Positions 32,519 through 41,664 of a DNA stretch of 64,000 nucleotides are shown here, in pieces (position 1 is the stretch's first letter; each line of letters starts with the position of its first letter). Made by a program: the position numbers and the translations under genes. The stretch covers positions 1 through 64,000 of the forward strand of contig NZ_AUCK01000024.1 of assembly GCF_000429725.1 (NCBI RefSeq), read 5' to 3'. Source of the DNA: Alkalicoccus chagannorensis DSM 18086. Lineage in GTDB: Bacteria > Bacillota > Bacilli > Bacillales > Salisediminibacteriaceae. Below the pieces are notes generated by a model. The model made no database searches, had not been told where the DNA came from, and saw only the letters and a list, made by a program, of their open reading frames with translations.

Positions 32519-33868
32519 ATGTTTTTTGAAAATGATCCCGTCCTCTTAAGTCGTATATTAACGTATTTGACACTTGGCTTTCATGCTATCTTTGCTACGA
32601 TCGGGGTCGGCATTCCGATGATGATCGCTATCGCAGAGTGGATGGGAATCAAGCGTAACGACCCTCACTACACGCTTCTGGCCAGGCGGTGGGCCCGCGG
32701 CTTCGTGATTACGGTAGCCGTCGGTGTCGTGACAGGAACCGCCATGGGACTGCAGCTGAGCCTGCTTTGGCCGAACTTTATGCAGGCGGCCGGCCACACC
32801 ATCGGCCTTCCGATGTTCATGGAAACGTTCGCCTTCTTCTTCGAAGCGATCTTTCTCGGTATTTACCTGTACACGTTCGACCGGTTCAAATCTAAGATGA
32901 AGCACTTCCTGCTTGTTATTCCGATTGTGATCGGAGCCACTGCAAGTGCTTTCTTCATTACTACGGTGAATGCGTTCATGAACGCGCCGCAGGGATTTGA
33001 AATGGTGAACGGTGTTGTCACAAACGTCAGCCCAATCGAAGCCATGTTCAATCCGGCAACACCGACGAAAGTGTCTCATGTGATTATCACCTGTTATCTG
33101 ACCGCTGCGTTCGTGCTCGGTGCGATTGCAGCAGTGAAGATCATCCGTGGCAATAAATCTGTTTATCACCGGAAGGCGCTGCATCTTACGATGATCGCTG
33201 GTGCTGTTTTTGCGCTCGGGACCGCGGCAATCGGGGATTTCTCCGGCAAGTACCTGCACGAATACCAGCCGGAAAAGCTCGCCGCTGCCGAGTGGCACTT
33301 CGAAACAGAAACCGAAGCACCCTTAATTCTCGGAGGTATCTTAACTGACGAAGGGGAAGTCGAATACGCGCTGGAAATTCCTTATGCGTTAAGCATCCTT
33401 GCTGGCTTTTCTCCGGATACGGAAGTGACCGGTCTGAACGATTTTGATGAAGATGAACTTCCACCCCTTTTCGTACATTACTTCTTTGACTTGATGGTGG
33501 GTATCGGTATGTACCTGGCCTTTGTCAGCATGCTGTTCGTCTTCATGAACTGGAAAAAGGGCTGGAACGCGTTTAACAAACCTCTGCTGATGATGATTGC
33601 TGCCGGCGGTCCGCTGTCGATTGTAGCGATGGAATCCGGCTGGATTTTTGCCGAAGTCGGCAGACAGCCATGGATCCTGAACGGCATCATGAGAACATCA
33701 GAAGGAGCTACCACGTCGGACCACGTCGGTCTTATGCTGATTCTCTTCGCCCTTCTCTACACCGTACTCGGCGTGACCTGTATTACGGTACTGAAGAAGA
33801 TGTTCCAGCGTAATCCTGTGGAAAAAGAAATGCATAAACGCGGCATCGACAACTACGACATCCGCTAG
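32519..33868 (+). CDS. cydA: Cytochrome bd ubiquinol/menaquinol oxidase subunit I
   Basis: This 449-residue membrane oxidase subunit has about nine transmembrane helices and the short-Q-loop form found in Bacilli. The GRQPW motif near residue 370 belongs to the quinol-binding loop, and the N-terminal histidine in TLGFHAIFA and the glutamate in FFFEAIFLG are heme-ligand and proton-path residues of the family. It oxidises menaquinol and reduces oxygen. ATG 32519 follows GGGGGGAG. cydB follows after 14 bp. Confidence 0.95.
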   Translation: MFFENDPVLLSRILTYLTLGFHAIFATIGVGIPMMIAIAEWMGIKRNDPHYTLLARRWARGFVITVAVGVVTGTAMGLQLSLLWPNFMQAAGHTIGLPMFMETFAFFFEAIFLGIYLYTFDRFKSKMKHFLLVIPIVIGATASAFFITTVNAFMNAPQGFEMVNGVVTNVSPIEAMFNPATPTKVSHVIITCYLTAAFVLGAIAAVKIIRGNKSVYHRKALHLTMIAGAVFALGTAAIGDFSGKYLHEYQPEKLAAAEWHFETETEAPLILGGILTDEGEVEYALEIPYALSILAGFSPDTEVTGLNDFDEDELPPLFVHYFFDLMVGIGMYLAFVSMLFVFMNWKKGWNAFNKPLLMMIAAGGPLSIVAMESGWIFAEVGRQPWILNGIMRTSEGATTSDHVGLMLILFALLYTVLGVTCITVLKKMFQRNPVEKEMHKRGIDNYDIR

Positions 33869-33882
33869 AGAGGAGGAGGCAC

Positions 33883-34896
33883 ATGTCCTATGAAATCATT
33901 GGTATTACCGTACTCTGGCTGTTCCTGTACGGATACCTGATCGTCGCATCCGTGGATTTCGGTGCTGGCTTTTTCAGCTACTACACGAAGCGGACGAAAA
34001 AAGATCATAAAATCCATTCTATTATTCAGCGTTACCTTTCTCCTGTCTGGGAAGTCACGAACGTCTTTCTCGTATTTTTCTTTATCGGCATCGTCGGATT
34101 CTTTCCGGATACCGCCTACTATTACGGAACGGCGCTCTTGATACCGGGAAGCGTGGCGATTATCCTGCTCGCCATCCGCGGCTCGTATTACGCATTCGCA
34201 ACCTACGGGGCGAAGGAAAGCAGCTTCTATAATTTTCTCTACGGTGCTACGGGACTGCTGATTCCTGCCTCCTTGACGACGGTACTGACCGTGTCTGAAG
34301 GCGGTTATATTCAGGTGCAGGGAGACAATGTCCAGCTTCTCTATGGGGAACTCTTTACCAGTCTTTATTCCTGGGGAGTCGTCATTCTTGCAGTCGTCAG
34401 CGTGCTGTTTATCTCGGCTGCGTTCCTCACTTATTATGCTGCAAGAGCGAAAGACCAGACGGCACTGGAGCTGCTCCGTAAGTACGCGCTGATCTGGGCG
34501 GGACCAGCCATCGGTATGGGTATCATTGTCTTCTTCCTTCTAGGCAGAAGAAATCCGACCCATTTCGAAGGCATGCTCGATCTCTGGTGGATGTTTGCCG
34601 TCTCCTTTGCTGCTTTCGCCGGTGCTCTCTATTTCATCTGGAAACGAAAAAAGTACGGTACAGCATTCATTCTCGTCATGGTGCAGTACTTCGCGGCTTT
34701 CTTTGCTTACGGAGCTGCCCATCTGCCGTACCTGCTTTATCCGTATTTGACGATTTATGATGGCTTTACAAACGATGCGATGGCGCTGGCACTTGTCATT
34801 GCTTTCATCGCAGGACTGCTTCTGCTAATCCCTTCTCTCTATCTGCTGATGCGTCTCTTCTTGTTTGATGCAGAGTACGTAGAAGGCCGCAGGTAA
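33883..34896 (+). CDS. cydB: Cytochrome bd oxidase subunit II
   Basis: This 337-residue protein has about eight transmembrane helices and pairs with CydA. It starts MSYEIIGITVLWLFLYGYL and carries the conserved DFGAG segment near residue 27. AGGAGGAGG precedes the ATG. Two tiny single-helix genes follow at once, and there is no cydCD. Confidence 0.94.
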   Translation: MSYEIIGITVLWLFLYGYLIVASVDFGAGFFSYYTKRTKKDHKIHSIIQRYLSPVWEVTNVFLVFFFIGIVGFFPDTAYYYGTALLIPGSVAIILLAIRGSYYAFATYGAKESSFYNFLYGATGLLIPASLTTVLTVSEGGYIQVQGDNVQLLYGELFTSLYSWGVVILAVVSVLFISAAFLTYYAARAKDQTALELLRKYALIWAGPAIGMGIIVFFLLGRRNPTHFEGMLDLWWMFAVSFAAFAGALYFIWKRKKYGTAFILVMVQYFAAFFAYGAAHLPYLLYPYLTIYDGFTNDAMALALVIAFIAGLLLLIPSLYLLMRLFLFDAEYVEGRR

Positions 34897-34908
34897 AGGA
34901 GGATTCTG

Positions 34909-35019
34909 ATGACTGACATTGCCCCGCCGCTCGTACTGATTGGCTGCCTGCTCCTCTTATTCTTCTGGGGAGCAAAACGGAAGAAAAATAACACGAACAG
35001 AAAGGAAGATCGTCCATGA
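34909..35019 (+). CDS. CydS-like 36-residue single-helix protein (first of two)
   Basis: This 36-residue peptide consists of one hydrophobic helix (residues 5-21, containing APPLVLIGC and ending FFWGAK) and a basic tail. It begins 12 bp after cydB with AAAGGAGG, and its stop overlaps the next start as ATGA. The A-P at the helix entry and W-K at its exit resemble the CydS accessory subunit of Geobacillus bd oxidase. It is probably an oxidase subunit or assembly peptide. Confidence 0.65.
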   Translation: MTDIAPPLVLIGCLLLLFFWGAKRKKNNTNRKEDRP

Positions 35020-35195
35020 CCTTAAATGATTTTCTCATTCTTGTTGCACCGCAGCTGACGCTGTTTGCTTGTGTTGCTCTCGTCTTCGTCTGGGCCACAA
35101 AAGCAAAAGCTCCTGCGTTTCTCGATAACCAAGTTCCTGCTCCTTATGAAGAAGAAGTGCTGCACGAAAGCGAAAAAACGCATACTGCATCATAA
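35016..35195 (+). CDS. cydS: CydS-like 59-residue single-helix protein (second of two)
   Basis: This 59-residue protein has one helix (FLILVAPQLTLFACVALVFV) that aligns well with Geobacillus CydS (FLIMYAPMVVVALSVVAAFW, from memory). It carries an extra acidic C-terminal tail of about 25 residues. It is translationally coupled to the preceding mini-gene. It most likely occupies the peripheral site near heme b in CydA. It is last in the cydAB operon, and repeats follow. Confidence 0.72.
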   Translation: MTLNDFLILVAPQLTLFACVALVFVWATKAKAPAFLDNQVPAPYEEEVLHESEKTHTAS

Positions 35196-35306
35196 ATAAA
35201 ACAACGCAGGAAAGTGATCACTTCCTCCAGGGCATATTCCCGCTTCCAAGGTATGCTGGTCAATGCAGATCTATTCTTATTTCAGCAGCCAGATCTCTCT
35301 CTTGGA

Positions 35307-35425
35307 TCAAAATCGCGGAACGGGTCGTGCTGCAGGTTTTTAAAGGGAAAAACGGGTGATTGCCCTTCCCGGGCGGTGCACGAAGCCGCCGTCACCCTAT
35401 ATGAAAACTTCTACATTCCTATCAT
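35307..35425 (+). repeat. Family A repeat, copy A4 (5'-truncated)
   Basis: It lacks the 5' hairpin and has a weakened inner stem (GGGAA ... TTCCC). It keeps GCCGCCGTCACC and the TATGAAAACTTCTACATTCCTAT tail. It is in tandem with A5, spaced five bases. Confidence 0.65.
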
Positions 35426-35429
35426 GGAA

Positions 35430-35568
35430 CAAAAGCGCAGAGCGCCTTTTGGTCGGAACGGTGTGCGGAAGCGCTGCAAGCTTTCCGAGGGAAGAAAAAG
35501 GTTCTGTTTCTTCCCGTGCAGCGCATGGAGCCGCCGTCACCTTGTATGAAAACTTATACATTCTTATA
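35430..35568 (+). repeat. Family A structured repeat, copy A5
   Basis: This is a full copy with GCGCTGCA/TGCAGCGC and GGGAAGAAA/TTTCTTCCC stems intact; the outer stem shifted to GGTG/CACC. It is nearly identical to A1 in the 5' hairpin. A bidirectional terminator follows ten bases later. Confidence 0.78.
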
Positions 35569-35577
35569 ATGCAAGAA

Positions 35578-35625
35578 AACGCCGCCCCCTTCACCAGCGC
35601 CAGGTGAGGGGGGCGGCGTTTTTAA
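35578..35625. terminator. Bidirectional terminator between the cyd operon and chrA
   Basis: AACGCCGCCCCCTTCACC (35578-35595) pairs with 35603-35620 with one mismatch, then TTTTT. On the minus strand it is preceded by A-rich sequence, so it can serve both directions. Confidence 0.8.
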
Positions 35626-35680
35626 CGCTTCTTACGTGAACGGATAGCCATCCGGCTGCATGGCGCATCCTTTTCTTGTG

Positions 35681-36856
35681 TCATAAAAGAGCGAGAAGGA
35701 GCCCCCCAAGGACACCGACAAGGACAATCCGCCAAGCCGGCTGCTTCCAGTGATAGAGCAGCGTGAACATCAATACGGCAAACGCGAGATCCACCGGTGT
35801 TTCTACTGCTGTCGTAAAAATCGGATCATAGAAAGCAGCGAGCAGCACACCGATCACCGCCGCGTTCACGCCCATCAGCGCAGCACGCATCGGGGCATAC
35901 TGCCGAAGCAGCATCCAGAACGGGAGGGCTCCGATAATAAGGAGAAAGGCCGGCAGGAAAATAGCTGCTGTGGCGGTTACTGCACCTGGAATCCCATCCG
36001 CCGCCATCCCGAGATAGCTTGCGAACGTAAAAAGCGGTCCTGGTACAGCCTGGGCAGCTCCGTAGCCGGCTAAAAATGTATCTTCTGTCACCAGTCCGGC
36101 AGGAACTACTTCCCGCTCGAGCATCGGAAGCACGACGTGCCCGCCGCCGAAAACGAGTGCGCCTGCTCGATAAAAGCTGTCGAAGATCTGCACATGCAGG
36201 CTGTCCGCAAACGCCCGCAGCAGCGGAAGTGCGCCTAGGAGAAGGAAGAATATCGTGAGGCTGCCGGCACCGATTTTCTTCGATAATGCTGCCGGCATCC
36301 CGCTTCCGGTCTCCGGCTTTTCATGCCGATACAGCAGCCATCCGGCTGCACCACCGGCGAGAATGACAACGACCTGCATCCACGCGGACGGAAGCAGCAG
36401 CAGCAGGATCAGTGCGGCAGCGGCGATCGTGACACGCGGGCGGTCCGGAGCGAGTGATTTCCCCATACCGAGAACAGCATGGGCTACTACGGCTACGGCT
36501 ACAAGTTTGAGGCCGTCGATGATACCAGCTTCGATCCAGCCCTGCTGCTGGAAAAAAACAGCGGCGGCCATCAAAAGCAGGACGGAAGGCATCGTAAAGC
36601 CGAGAAAGGAAATAAAGCCTCCGACAAGCCCTCCGCGGGTAATGCCAATGCCGATGCCGACCTGACTGGAAGCCGGACCGGGAAGGAACTGACAGAGAGC
36701 CACTAAATCTGCATACTGCCTGTCGCTGACCCACTGCCTTCGTTCAACGTACTCATGCCGGAAGTAGCCGAGGTGCGCTACTGGGCCACCGAACGATGTC
36801 AGACCGAGCCGCAGGGAAATCAAAAATATTTCTGTTAAACGCTGTATGTAGGACAC
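35681..36856 (-). CDS. chrA: ChrA-type chromate/anion transporter
   Basis: This 391-residue membrane protein is a long-chain CHR protein made of two homologous halves. Each half begins with an FGGP-like motif (SFGGPVAHLGYF near residue 25, VFGGGHVVLPMLE near residue 235) and contains a QxxPGP motif (QFLPGPASSQ and QAVPGPLFTF). Members export chromate or related anions. Start GTG 36856 follows AAGGAGGT at proper spacing; the frame continues to 36880. Confidence 0.9.
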   Translation of the reverse strand: MSYIQRLTEIFLISLRLGLTSFGGPVAHLGYFRHEYVERRQWVSDRQYADLVALCQFLPGPASSQVGIGIGITRGGLVGGFISFLGFTMPSVLLLMAAAVFFQQQGWIEAGIIDGLKLVAVAVVAHAVLGMGKSLAPDRPRVTIAAAALILLLLLPSAWMQVVVILAGGAAGWLLYRHEKPETGSGMPAALSKKIGAGSLTIFFLLLGALPLLRAFADSLHVQIFDSFYRAGALVFGGGHVVLPMLEREVVPAGLVTEDTFLAGYGAAQAVPGPLFTFASYLGMAADGIPGAVTATAAIFLPAFLLIIGALPFWMLLRQYAPMRAALMGVNAAVIGVLLAAFYDPIFTTAVETPVDLAFAVLMFTLLYHWKQPAWRIVLVGVLGGLLLALL

Positions 36857-36965
36857 AAAGTTGACCTCCTTCTTGTTCACTGGGGATCCATTCTGGATGA
36901 AGCTGCGTCCTTATTTGTTATTTACTGTCTGCCTTCGCCATTCGTTTGTAAAACGAAAGCGCTGT

Positions 36966-37081
36966 TCAAGCTTGATGTAGTTCTTTGATGAAAGCAGCGA
37001 TAGGCGGCGACGCTCAAGGGACTAGCCCCGGAGCAAGCGTCCGGCGCAAGCGGATGAAATCAACAACGAACGATAACATAG
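36966..37081 (+). repeat. Family B repeat, copy B2
   Basis: It matches B1 (17055-17155) over both ends, with an extra GGAGCAAGCGTCCGG-type stretch in the middle that is itself partly self-complementary. It lies between chrA and the malL terminator. Confidence 0.7.
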
Positions 37082-37095
37082 ACAAAACGAAACAA

Positions 37096-37126
37096 AAACA
37101 GCGGAGGTGGTTCCTCTCCGCTGTTT
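37096..37126 (-). terminator. malL terminator
   Basis: AAACAGCGGAG (37096-37106) pairs perfectly with CTCCGCTGTTT (37116-37126). A T-run follows on the minus strand. Confidence 0.8.
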
Positions 37127-37161
37127 ATTATACATAACACCGCCTTTATATGCATAGAGGT

Positions 37162-38856
37162 TTATGCAAGTTTGTAAACAAGTGCTTCGTACGGCCGCAT
37201 TGTTCTTCCGTGGAGAGAGGCCCCTGTCTGATCATAATTGCTGAGAAGCAGGTGAGCGGCTGCTTCGTTCAAACCATCAGGAAGATGGAAGACCGGTGTA
37301 CCGGCGAAGAAATTCAACACAACCAGCACCTGCTCCTTGCCGAGCGTTCTCGTGAATACATACAACTCTTCATGATCCGGATCATAAAGCTCATAATCCC
37401 CGTATACGAGGACGTCCTCCTGCCTGCGCAGCCGGATCAGCTTTTTGTAATACGACAAGATCGATGCCGGATCGTTCATCTGGGCTGCCGCATTGATCGA
37501 CGTATAATTCGGATTCACTTCGATCCACGGGGTTCCCGCAGTAAAACCAGCATGAGCAGACGCATCCCACTGCACCGGGGTGCGTGCATTGTCGCGGCCG
37601 GTAGTCCAGATCCGCTGCATCACGTCCTCATGGCTGTGCCCCCGTTCCTGCGTAAATTCTTTGTACATATTGAGGATCTCAACATCACGATAATAGGAGA
37701 TATCCGGAAACTCAACGTTCGTCATGCCCAGCTCTTCCCCCTGATAAATGTAGGGAGTGCCTTTCATCGTATGAAGGAACGTTCCCAGCAGTTTAGCCGA
37801 AGTCTGATGATACTGCTGATCATCTCCGAAACGGGATACTTGACGGGGCTGATCATGGTTGTTGAAGTAGAGACTGTTCCATCCCCTCCCCTGCATTTCT
37901 TTATCCCATTTTGTCATAATCTGCTTGAGCTCAGGCAGCTTCCATGGTCGTGTTTCCCACTTTCCCGCATGCGTGCCTGGTTCAGCATCTACAGCCATAT
38001 GTTCAAACTGAAAGACCATATTTAAATAGCCGCTCTCTTCGTCCACCATGTCGGCCGCTGAGGATAAAGGCAGAAAAGCAGTTTCCCCGACAGTAATGGT
38101 GTCATAGTGACGAAGCACTTTGTCCCTCATTTCCTCCAAGTATTCGAACAGCCGCGGCCCGTCTGCAAAATGTTCAGCAGCAAACTGGTAACGAGAGGCC
38201 GGATCTTTGATGGACGCGTCCGGGAGCCCCGGCGTCTTGGAAATATTATTGATTACGTCCATTCGGAAGCCATCTACTCCCCGGTCCAGCCACCACGTCA
38301 TCATGTCATATACCTGCTGTCGTACTTCTTCCCTCTCCCAGTTCAAATCCGGCTGTTTTTTGGTGAACAAATGCAGATAGTACTGCCCGGTTGTCTCATC
38401 CCATTCCCAGGCGGAGCCGCTGAAAAAAGAAACCCAGTTGTTCGGCTCGGATCCGTCCGGAGCTGGATCGCGCCAGATGTAATAATCGCGGTACGGATTA
38501 TCCCGCGAACTGCGCGATTCGATAAACCAAGGGTGTTCATCCGACGTATGGTTGACAACGAGGTCCATCATCAGTCGAATCCCCCGGTCATGCAGAGCAT
38601 CAAGCAGCTCATCCCAGTCCTCCATCGTGCCGAATTCCTTCATGATTCGCTGATAGTGGGAAATATCATACCCATTGTCATCATTCGGGGATTCATACAC
38701 TGGGGACAGCCAGACCACATCGATCCCGAGTTCCGCCAGATAGTCTACTTTTTCAATGATTCCTTGAATGTCGCCAATACCATCTCCGTTCGAATCTCGA
38801 AAGCTTCTTGGATAAATTTGATAAACGACCGCTTCTTTCCACCATTGCCGCTTCAT
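37162..38856 (-). CDS. malL: Oligo-1,6-glucosidase-type alpha-glucosidase (GH13_31)
   Basis: This 564-residue cytoplasmic glycoside hydrolase has nucleophile D200 (DGFRMDV), acid/base E258 (VGET) and third carboxylate D335 (NNHDQPR). Val at 201, right after the nucleophile, is the residue linked to alpha-1,6 specificity in this subfamily. It likely cleaves isomaltose, isomaltulose or short oligosaccharides. It is not the trehalose-6-phosphate hydrolase type, which has FRLDVINLIS there. AAAGGAGG precedes the ATG. No transporter is adjacent. Confidence 0.88.
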   Translation of the reverse strand: MKRQWWKEAVVYQIYPRSFRDSNGDGIGDIQGIIEKVDYLAELGIDVVWLSPVYESPNDDNGYDISHYQRIMKEFGTMEDWDELLDALHDRGIRLMMDLVVNHTSDEHPWFIESRSSRDNPYRDYYIWRDPAPDGSEPNNWVSFFSGSAWEWDETTGQYYLHLFTKKQPDLNWEREEVRQQVYDMMTWWLDRGVDGFRMDVINNISKTPGLPDASIKDPASRYQFAAEHFADGPRLFEYLEEMRDKVLRHYDTITVGETAFLPLSSAADMVDEESGYLNMVFQFEHMAVDAEPGTHAGKWETRPWKLPELKQIMTKWDKEMQGRGWNSLYFNNHDQPRQVSRFGDDQQYHQTSAKLLGTFLHTMKGTPYIYQGEELGMTNVEFPDISYYRDVEILNMYKEFTQERGHSHEDVMQRIWTTGRDNARTPVQWDASAHAGFTAGTPWIEVNPNYTSINAAAQMNDPASILSYYKKLIRLRRQEDVLVYGDYELYDPDHEELYVFTRTLGKEQVLVVLNFFAGTPVFHLPDGLNEAAAHLLLSNYDQTGASLHGRTMRPYEALVYKLA

Positions 38857-39189
38857 TGGCTCCTCCTTTATGCGTGTTTTCGCCTATGCTCACGATCCTT
38901 CGTGATGATGATCCTTCACCTGCAGCTCCGTTTCGTTCTTCAAGCACTGAAGATTTGGCGCTCTCCGTGTGGATCCCTTCAAACGATCGTGAACAGCACG
39001 ATGAGAACCTCCCAGGCACCATCATCGGAAAAGCTCCTCGTGTGCATGTACAACTATTGTATCTTTCCCTTCTCGATTTGCAAGCACTGCGTCAGGCATC
39101 ATCCATTCGAGTGGATCCGATACCCGGAAACGTCGCACGCTGGGTCCGATCGAATCTTTCCAGTACCTTGATTCTCCCAGGAATCCGTA
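38857..39189. other. Divergent intergenic region malL / YtrA-type operon
   Basis: I see no gene in these 333 bases and no repeat of families A-C. Open frames here have no ribosome binding site. The malL promoter must lie here on the minus strand, but I could not pick it out. Confidence 0.4.
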
Positions 39190-39220
39190 TTGACACGGAG
39201 CAAGGACAGGTGTGATAAAA
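39190..39220 (+). promoter_or_regulatory. Putative SigA promoter of the YtrA-type operon
   Basis: TTGACA (39190-39195) is followed after 17 bp by TGATAA (39213-39218), 43 bp before the GntR start codon. Confidence 0.55.
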
Positions 39221-39261
39221 TATAGAAAAATCAGGATACATACTATCGAAAGGGGTGCGCT

Positions 39262-39648
39262 ATGTACTTCCGCATTGATACTTCAAGCGGCGTCCCGGTG
39301 TACGAACAGATCGTGCATCAAGTGATATCGATGAGACGTGCCGGTCTGCTCCAGCAGGGGGAAACACTGCCCTCCGTACGGGAACTTTCCTCCCATATGG
39401 TCATCAATCCTAACACTGCTGCAAAAGCCTACAGGGCCCTTGAAGATTCCGGGATGGTCCAGATGCAGGGCCGCAGTGTAATTATCACCGACCAGCTGCC
39501 ACCGGAAGCAGCCGAGCAGGAAAAAGAAACGATGAAAAGAAAGTTGAAACGGCAGCTGTTCGAAGCACGTGCAGCGGGAATGAGTGAAGAAGAACTGCTC
39601 TCCTTCACCCGCAGCTGCATGGAGGAATGGGGGGAATCCGCTCCATGA
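39262..39648 (+). CDS. GntR-family regulator, YtrA subfamily
   Basis: This 128-residue protein has an N-terminal GntR winged helix (residues 10-75; LPSVRELSSHMVINPNTAAKAYRAL is interrupted here only by description) and the short helical tail of the YtrA subfamily, which has no ligand domain. Such regulators usually repress the ABC transporter encoded next to them and respond to cell-wall antibiotics. Its TGA overlaps the ABC ATG as ATGA. Confidence 0.88.
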   Translation: MYFRIDTSSGVPVYEQIVHQVISMRRAGLLQQGETLPSVRELSSHMVINPNTAAKAYRALEDSGMVQMQGRSVIITDQLPPEAAEQEKETMKRKLKRQLFEARAAGMSEEELLSFTRSCMEEWGESAP

Positions 39649-40520
39649 AAGTGAAGCACCTTTCTAAAAAAATTCACCGCAATTATATTCTCGAAGACAT
39701 CAATTTCCATGTCGAACCGGGAAGCATTACCGGCGTTGTCGGCCGGAATGGCGCCGGCAAAACTACGCTGCTGCGGACGATGGCGGGGATCCTCATTCCC
39801 TCCAGGGGGGATGTCTCCATTGACGGGCGCTCCATTTTTCAGCATCCGGAGATGAAAGCCGCCACTGCCTTTGTACCGGACTCTTCAGAAGCGTTGAAAA
39901 ATTTCAGCACTGATGAGATCAAACGGCTCTATCAAAGTCTGTATCCACGTTTCGATCCATCCTACTTTGACCGGCTGATGGATCGGTTCGGCCTGGAAAA
40001 GCGTAAAAAAATCGGACACTATTCCAAAGGGATGAAGGCGTTATTCGGCTTGATTACCGCCTTTTCTACAAACGCCTCCTACATCCTCCTTGACGAGCCG
40101 ACGGATGGTCTCGATGTGATCGTAAAAAAACAAGTCATGCAGCTGCTGATCGAAGAAGCTTCTGAATCGAATGTCTCTATCATCCTTTCCTCTCATCGGC
40201 TGGACGAGCTGGAAATGATGGCAAACGATATCATTCTTTTACGACATGGACGAGTGGAAAGCCATTATGAGCTCGACAAACTGAAAGAACGATATAAAAA
40301 GCTCCAGGTTGTTTTTGAAGAAACGATGCCTGCGGCCCTGGAAGCGTCCGTCCACATTCTCGACCAGACAGGGCGAGTCTATACGATCCTCGTCCCTGAA
40401 AGTGATCCTGCTGTCATCGAACAAATTCATAACAGCGGACCGCTCCTTTATGAGGAACTTGCTATGACGCTGGAAGACTACTTCGTTGCCAGGCTGGGGG
40501 GCGATACGTATGATGCATAA
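39645..40520 (+). CDS. ABC transporter ATPase (YtrB-like)
   Basis: This 291-residue ABC ATPase has Walker A VGRNGAGKT near residue 32, signature-like YSKGMKALFG, Walker B ILLDEPTDGLD, and a C-terminal accessory domain of about 80 residues. The translated frame extends upstream, but ATG 39645, overlapping the regulator stop, has GGGGGAA at good distance. It is an exporter-type ATPase paired with the permease downstream; substrate unknown. Confidence 0.88.
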   Translation: MKVKHLSKKIHRNYILEDINFHVEPGSITGVVGRNGAGKTTLLRTMAGILIPSRGDVSIDGRSIFQHPEMKAATAFVPDSSEALKNFSTDEIKRLYQSLYPRFDPSYFDRLMDRFGLEKRKKIGHYSKGMKALFGLITAFSTNASYILLDEPTDGLDVIVKKQVMQLLIEEASESNVSIILSSHRLDELEMMANDIILLRHGRVESHYELDKLKERYKKLQVVFEETMPAALEASVHILDQTGRVYTILVPESDPAVIEQIHNSGPLLYEELAMTLEDYFVARLGGDTYDA

Positions 40521-41532
40521 AGGACTTCTGCAGCAGAACTGGAAGCAGATCAAACTCGTCGTCTGGATTCTGCTGGTTATTTTCGTCCTGCACATGCCGC
40601 TGCAGGCGGCGCTGTCGATCGAGACCTGGAACGAACGAGTCGAACAGGCTGAACAATCGGAGGAATATGTATATGAAGTGCAGGCGTGGGAAGTGCAGCA
40701 GATTTTCTCGGAAGGCCTTTTTTCCTTTTTTGCCGCCTTCACCATCGCGTTTCTGGCCGCGGTCCTGATCGGCCTTGAGCGGAATACGCGAAGAAACGAT
40801 TTCACCTTTTCGCTGCCCTTCTCAAGAAAACAGCTGTTTTTATCAAAATGGCTGCTCGGCTCCGGGACCATCGCTTTGTTTTTTCTTATTAATTTCTTTC
40901 CCGCCTACTGGATTATCAGCCAGTCTGAATTCAGCTATGCGCTGACTACCGTGACCTGGATTGAGATTTTCTGGGGACCGCTTTTCGGGTATGTTTTCTT
41001 CTTTACTTTCTGTCTGTTTGTCGGAACGATGACCGGTGAGATGATCTCACAGATGATCCTGAGCTTCATTTTGGCGTTTCTGCCTCAGATCATGCTTATC
41101 CTGATTCAGGAACTGATGCGGGTCCATGATCTGCTTTACTATCTGGTCAGTTCGCATCCACGCTGGGTCGACTACCTCACCCCTTTCTACTACGCCATTG
41201 GAGAACTGGGGGAGATTGCCGGCCTGCTGCTTTCTATTTTATTTACTGCGGCGGCTCTTTTTGGCGGCATTGTCCTTTACGAGCATAACAAACTGGAATA
41301 TAACGGGGAGTTTCTCATTTTCAAATCTTTGACGGTGCCTTTTCTCGTCATGATTACCGTTATTATTTCGTTGTTCGGTGGTCTCGTCGTCTCCTCCCTG
41401 GCACCATGGGGCGCGGATGCACTTCGCATCATCTCCTATTGGATCGGCTTCTGCACGTTCCTTCTCTTTGCCGTGCTTATCTTGAAACGTATCACTGCAA
41501 TGAACGTCAAATTCAGCGGCAAAGCCATTTGA
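40510..41532 (+). CDS. ABC-2-type membrane permease of the YtrA-regulated operon
   Basis: This protein of about 340 residues has six or more transmembrane helices and a large extracytoplasmic segment after the first helix (residues 35-70), the ABC-2 exporter layout. ATG 40510 (or 40513) lies after GGGGGG inside the end of the ATPase gene, an 11-bp overlap. It is the membrane partner of the preceding ATPase. A family A repeat begins six bases after its stop. Confidence 0.82.
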   Translation: MMHKGLLQQNWKQIKLVVWILLVIFVLHMPLQAALSIETWNERVEQAEQSEEYVYEVQAWEVQQIFSEGLFSFFAAFTIAFLAAVLIGLERNTRRNDFTFSLPFSRKQLFLSKWLLGSGTIALFFLINFFPAYWIISQSEFSYALTTVTWIEIFWGPLFGYVFFFTFCLFVGTMTGEMISQMILSFILAFLPQIMLILIQELMRVHDLLYYLVSSHPRWVDYLTPFYYAIGELGEIAGLLLSILFTAAALFGGIVLYEHNKLEYNGEFLIFKSLTVPFLVMITVIISLFGGLVVSSLAPWGADALRIISYWIGFCTFLLFAVLILKRITAMNVKFSGKAI

Positions 41533-41538
41533 CGTAGA

Positions 41539-41664
41539 CAAAAGCTTAGAGTCTCTTTTGGCCGGAAAGCGTGTGCTGCTGGTTTTTAAAGGGAAGAACA
41601 CGTTTTTCGTTCTTCCCTTGGAGTGTAAAACTGCCTCCATCCTGCTGTAACACCTTATCCGTCC
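41539..41664 (+). repeat. Family A repeat, copy A6 (diverged)
   Basis: The inner stem changed to GGGAAGAAC/GTTCTTCCC, keeping pairing. The 5' hairpin keeps CAAAAG/CTTTTG. The outer stem and tail are decayed. Confidence 0.6.

Noticed and set aside
36479-36706. Plus-strand frame of 75 codons inside chrA
   Set aside because: Antisense shadow of a conserved transporter; composition is low-complexity and there is no start signal.
37162-38856. Assignment as trehalose-6-phosphate hydrolase (TreA) to go with treP
   Set aside because: The residues around the nucleophile and the early loops match oligo-1,6-glucosidase, and the gene is on the other strand with no TreR operator visible.
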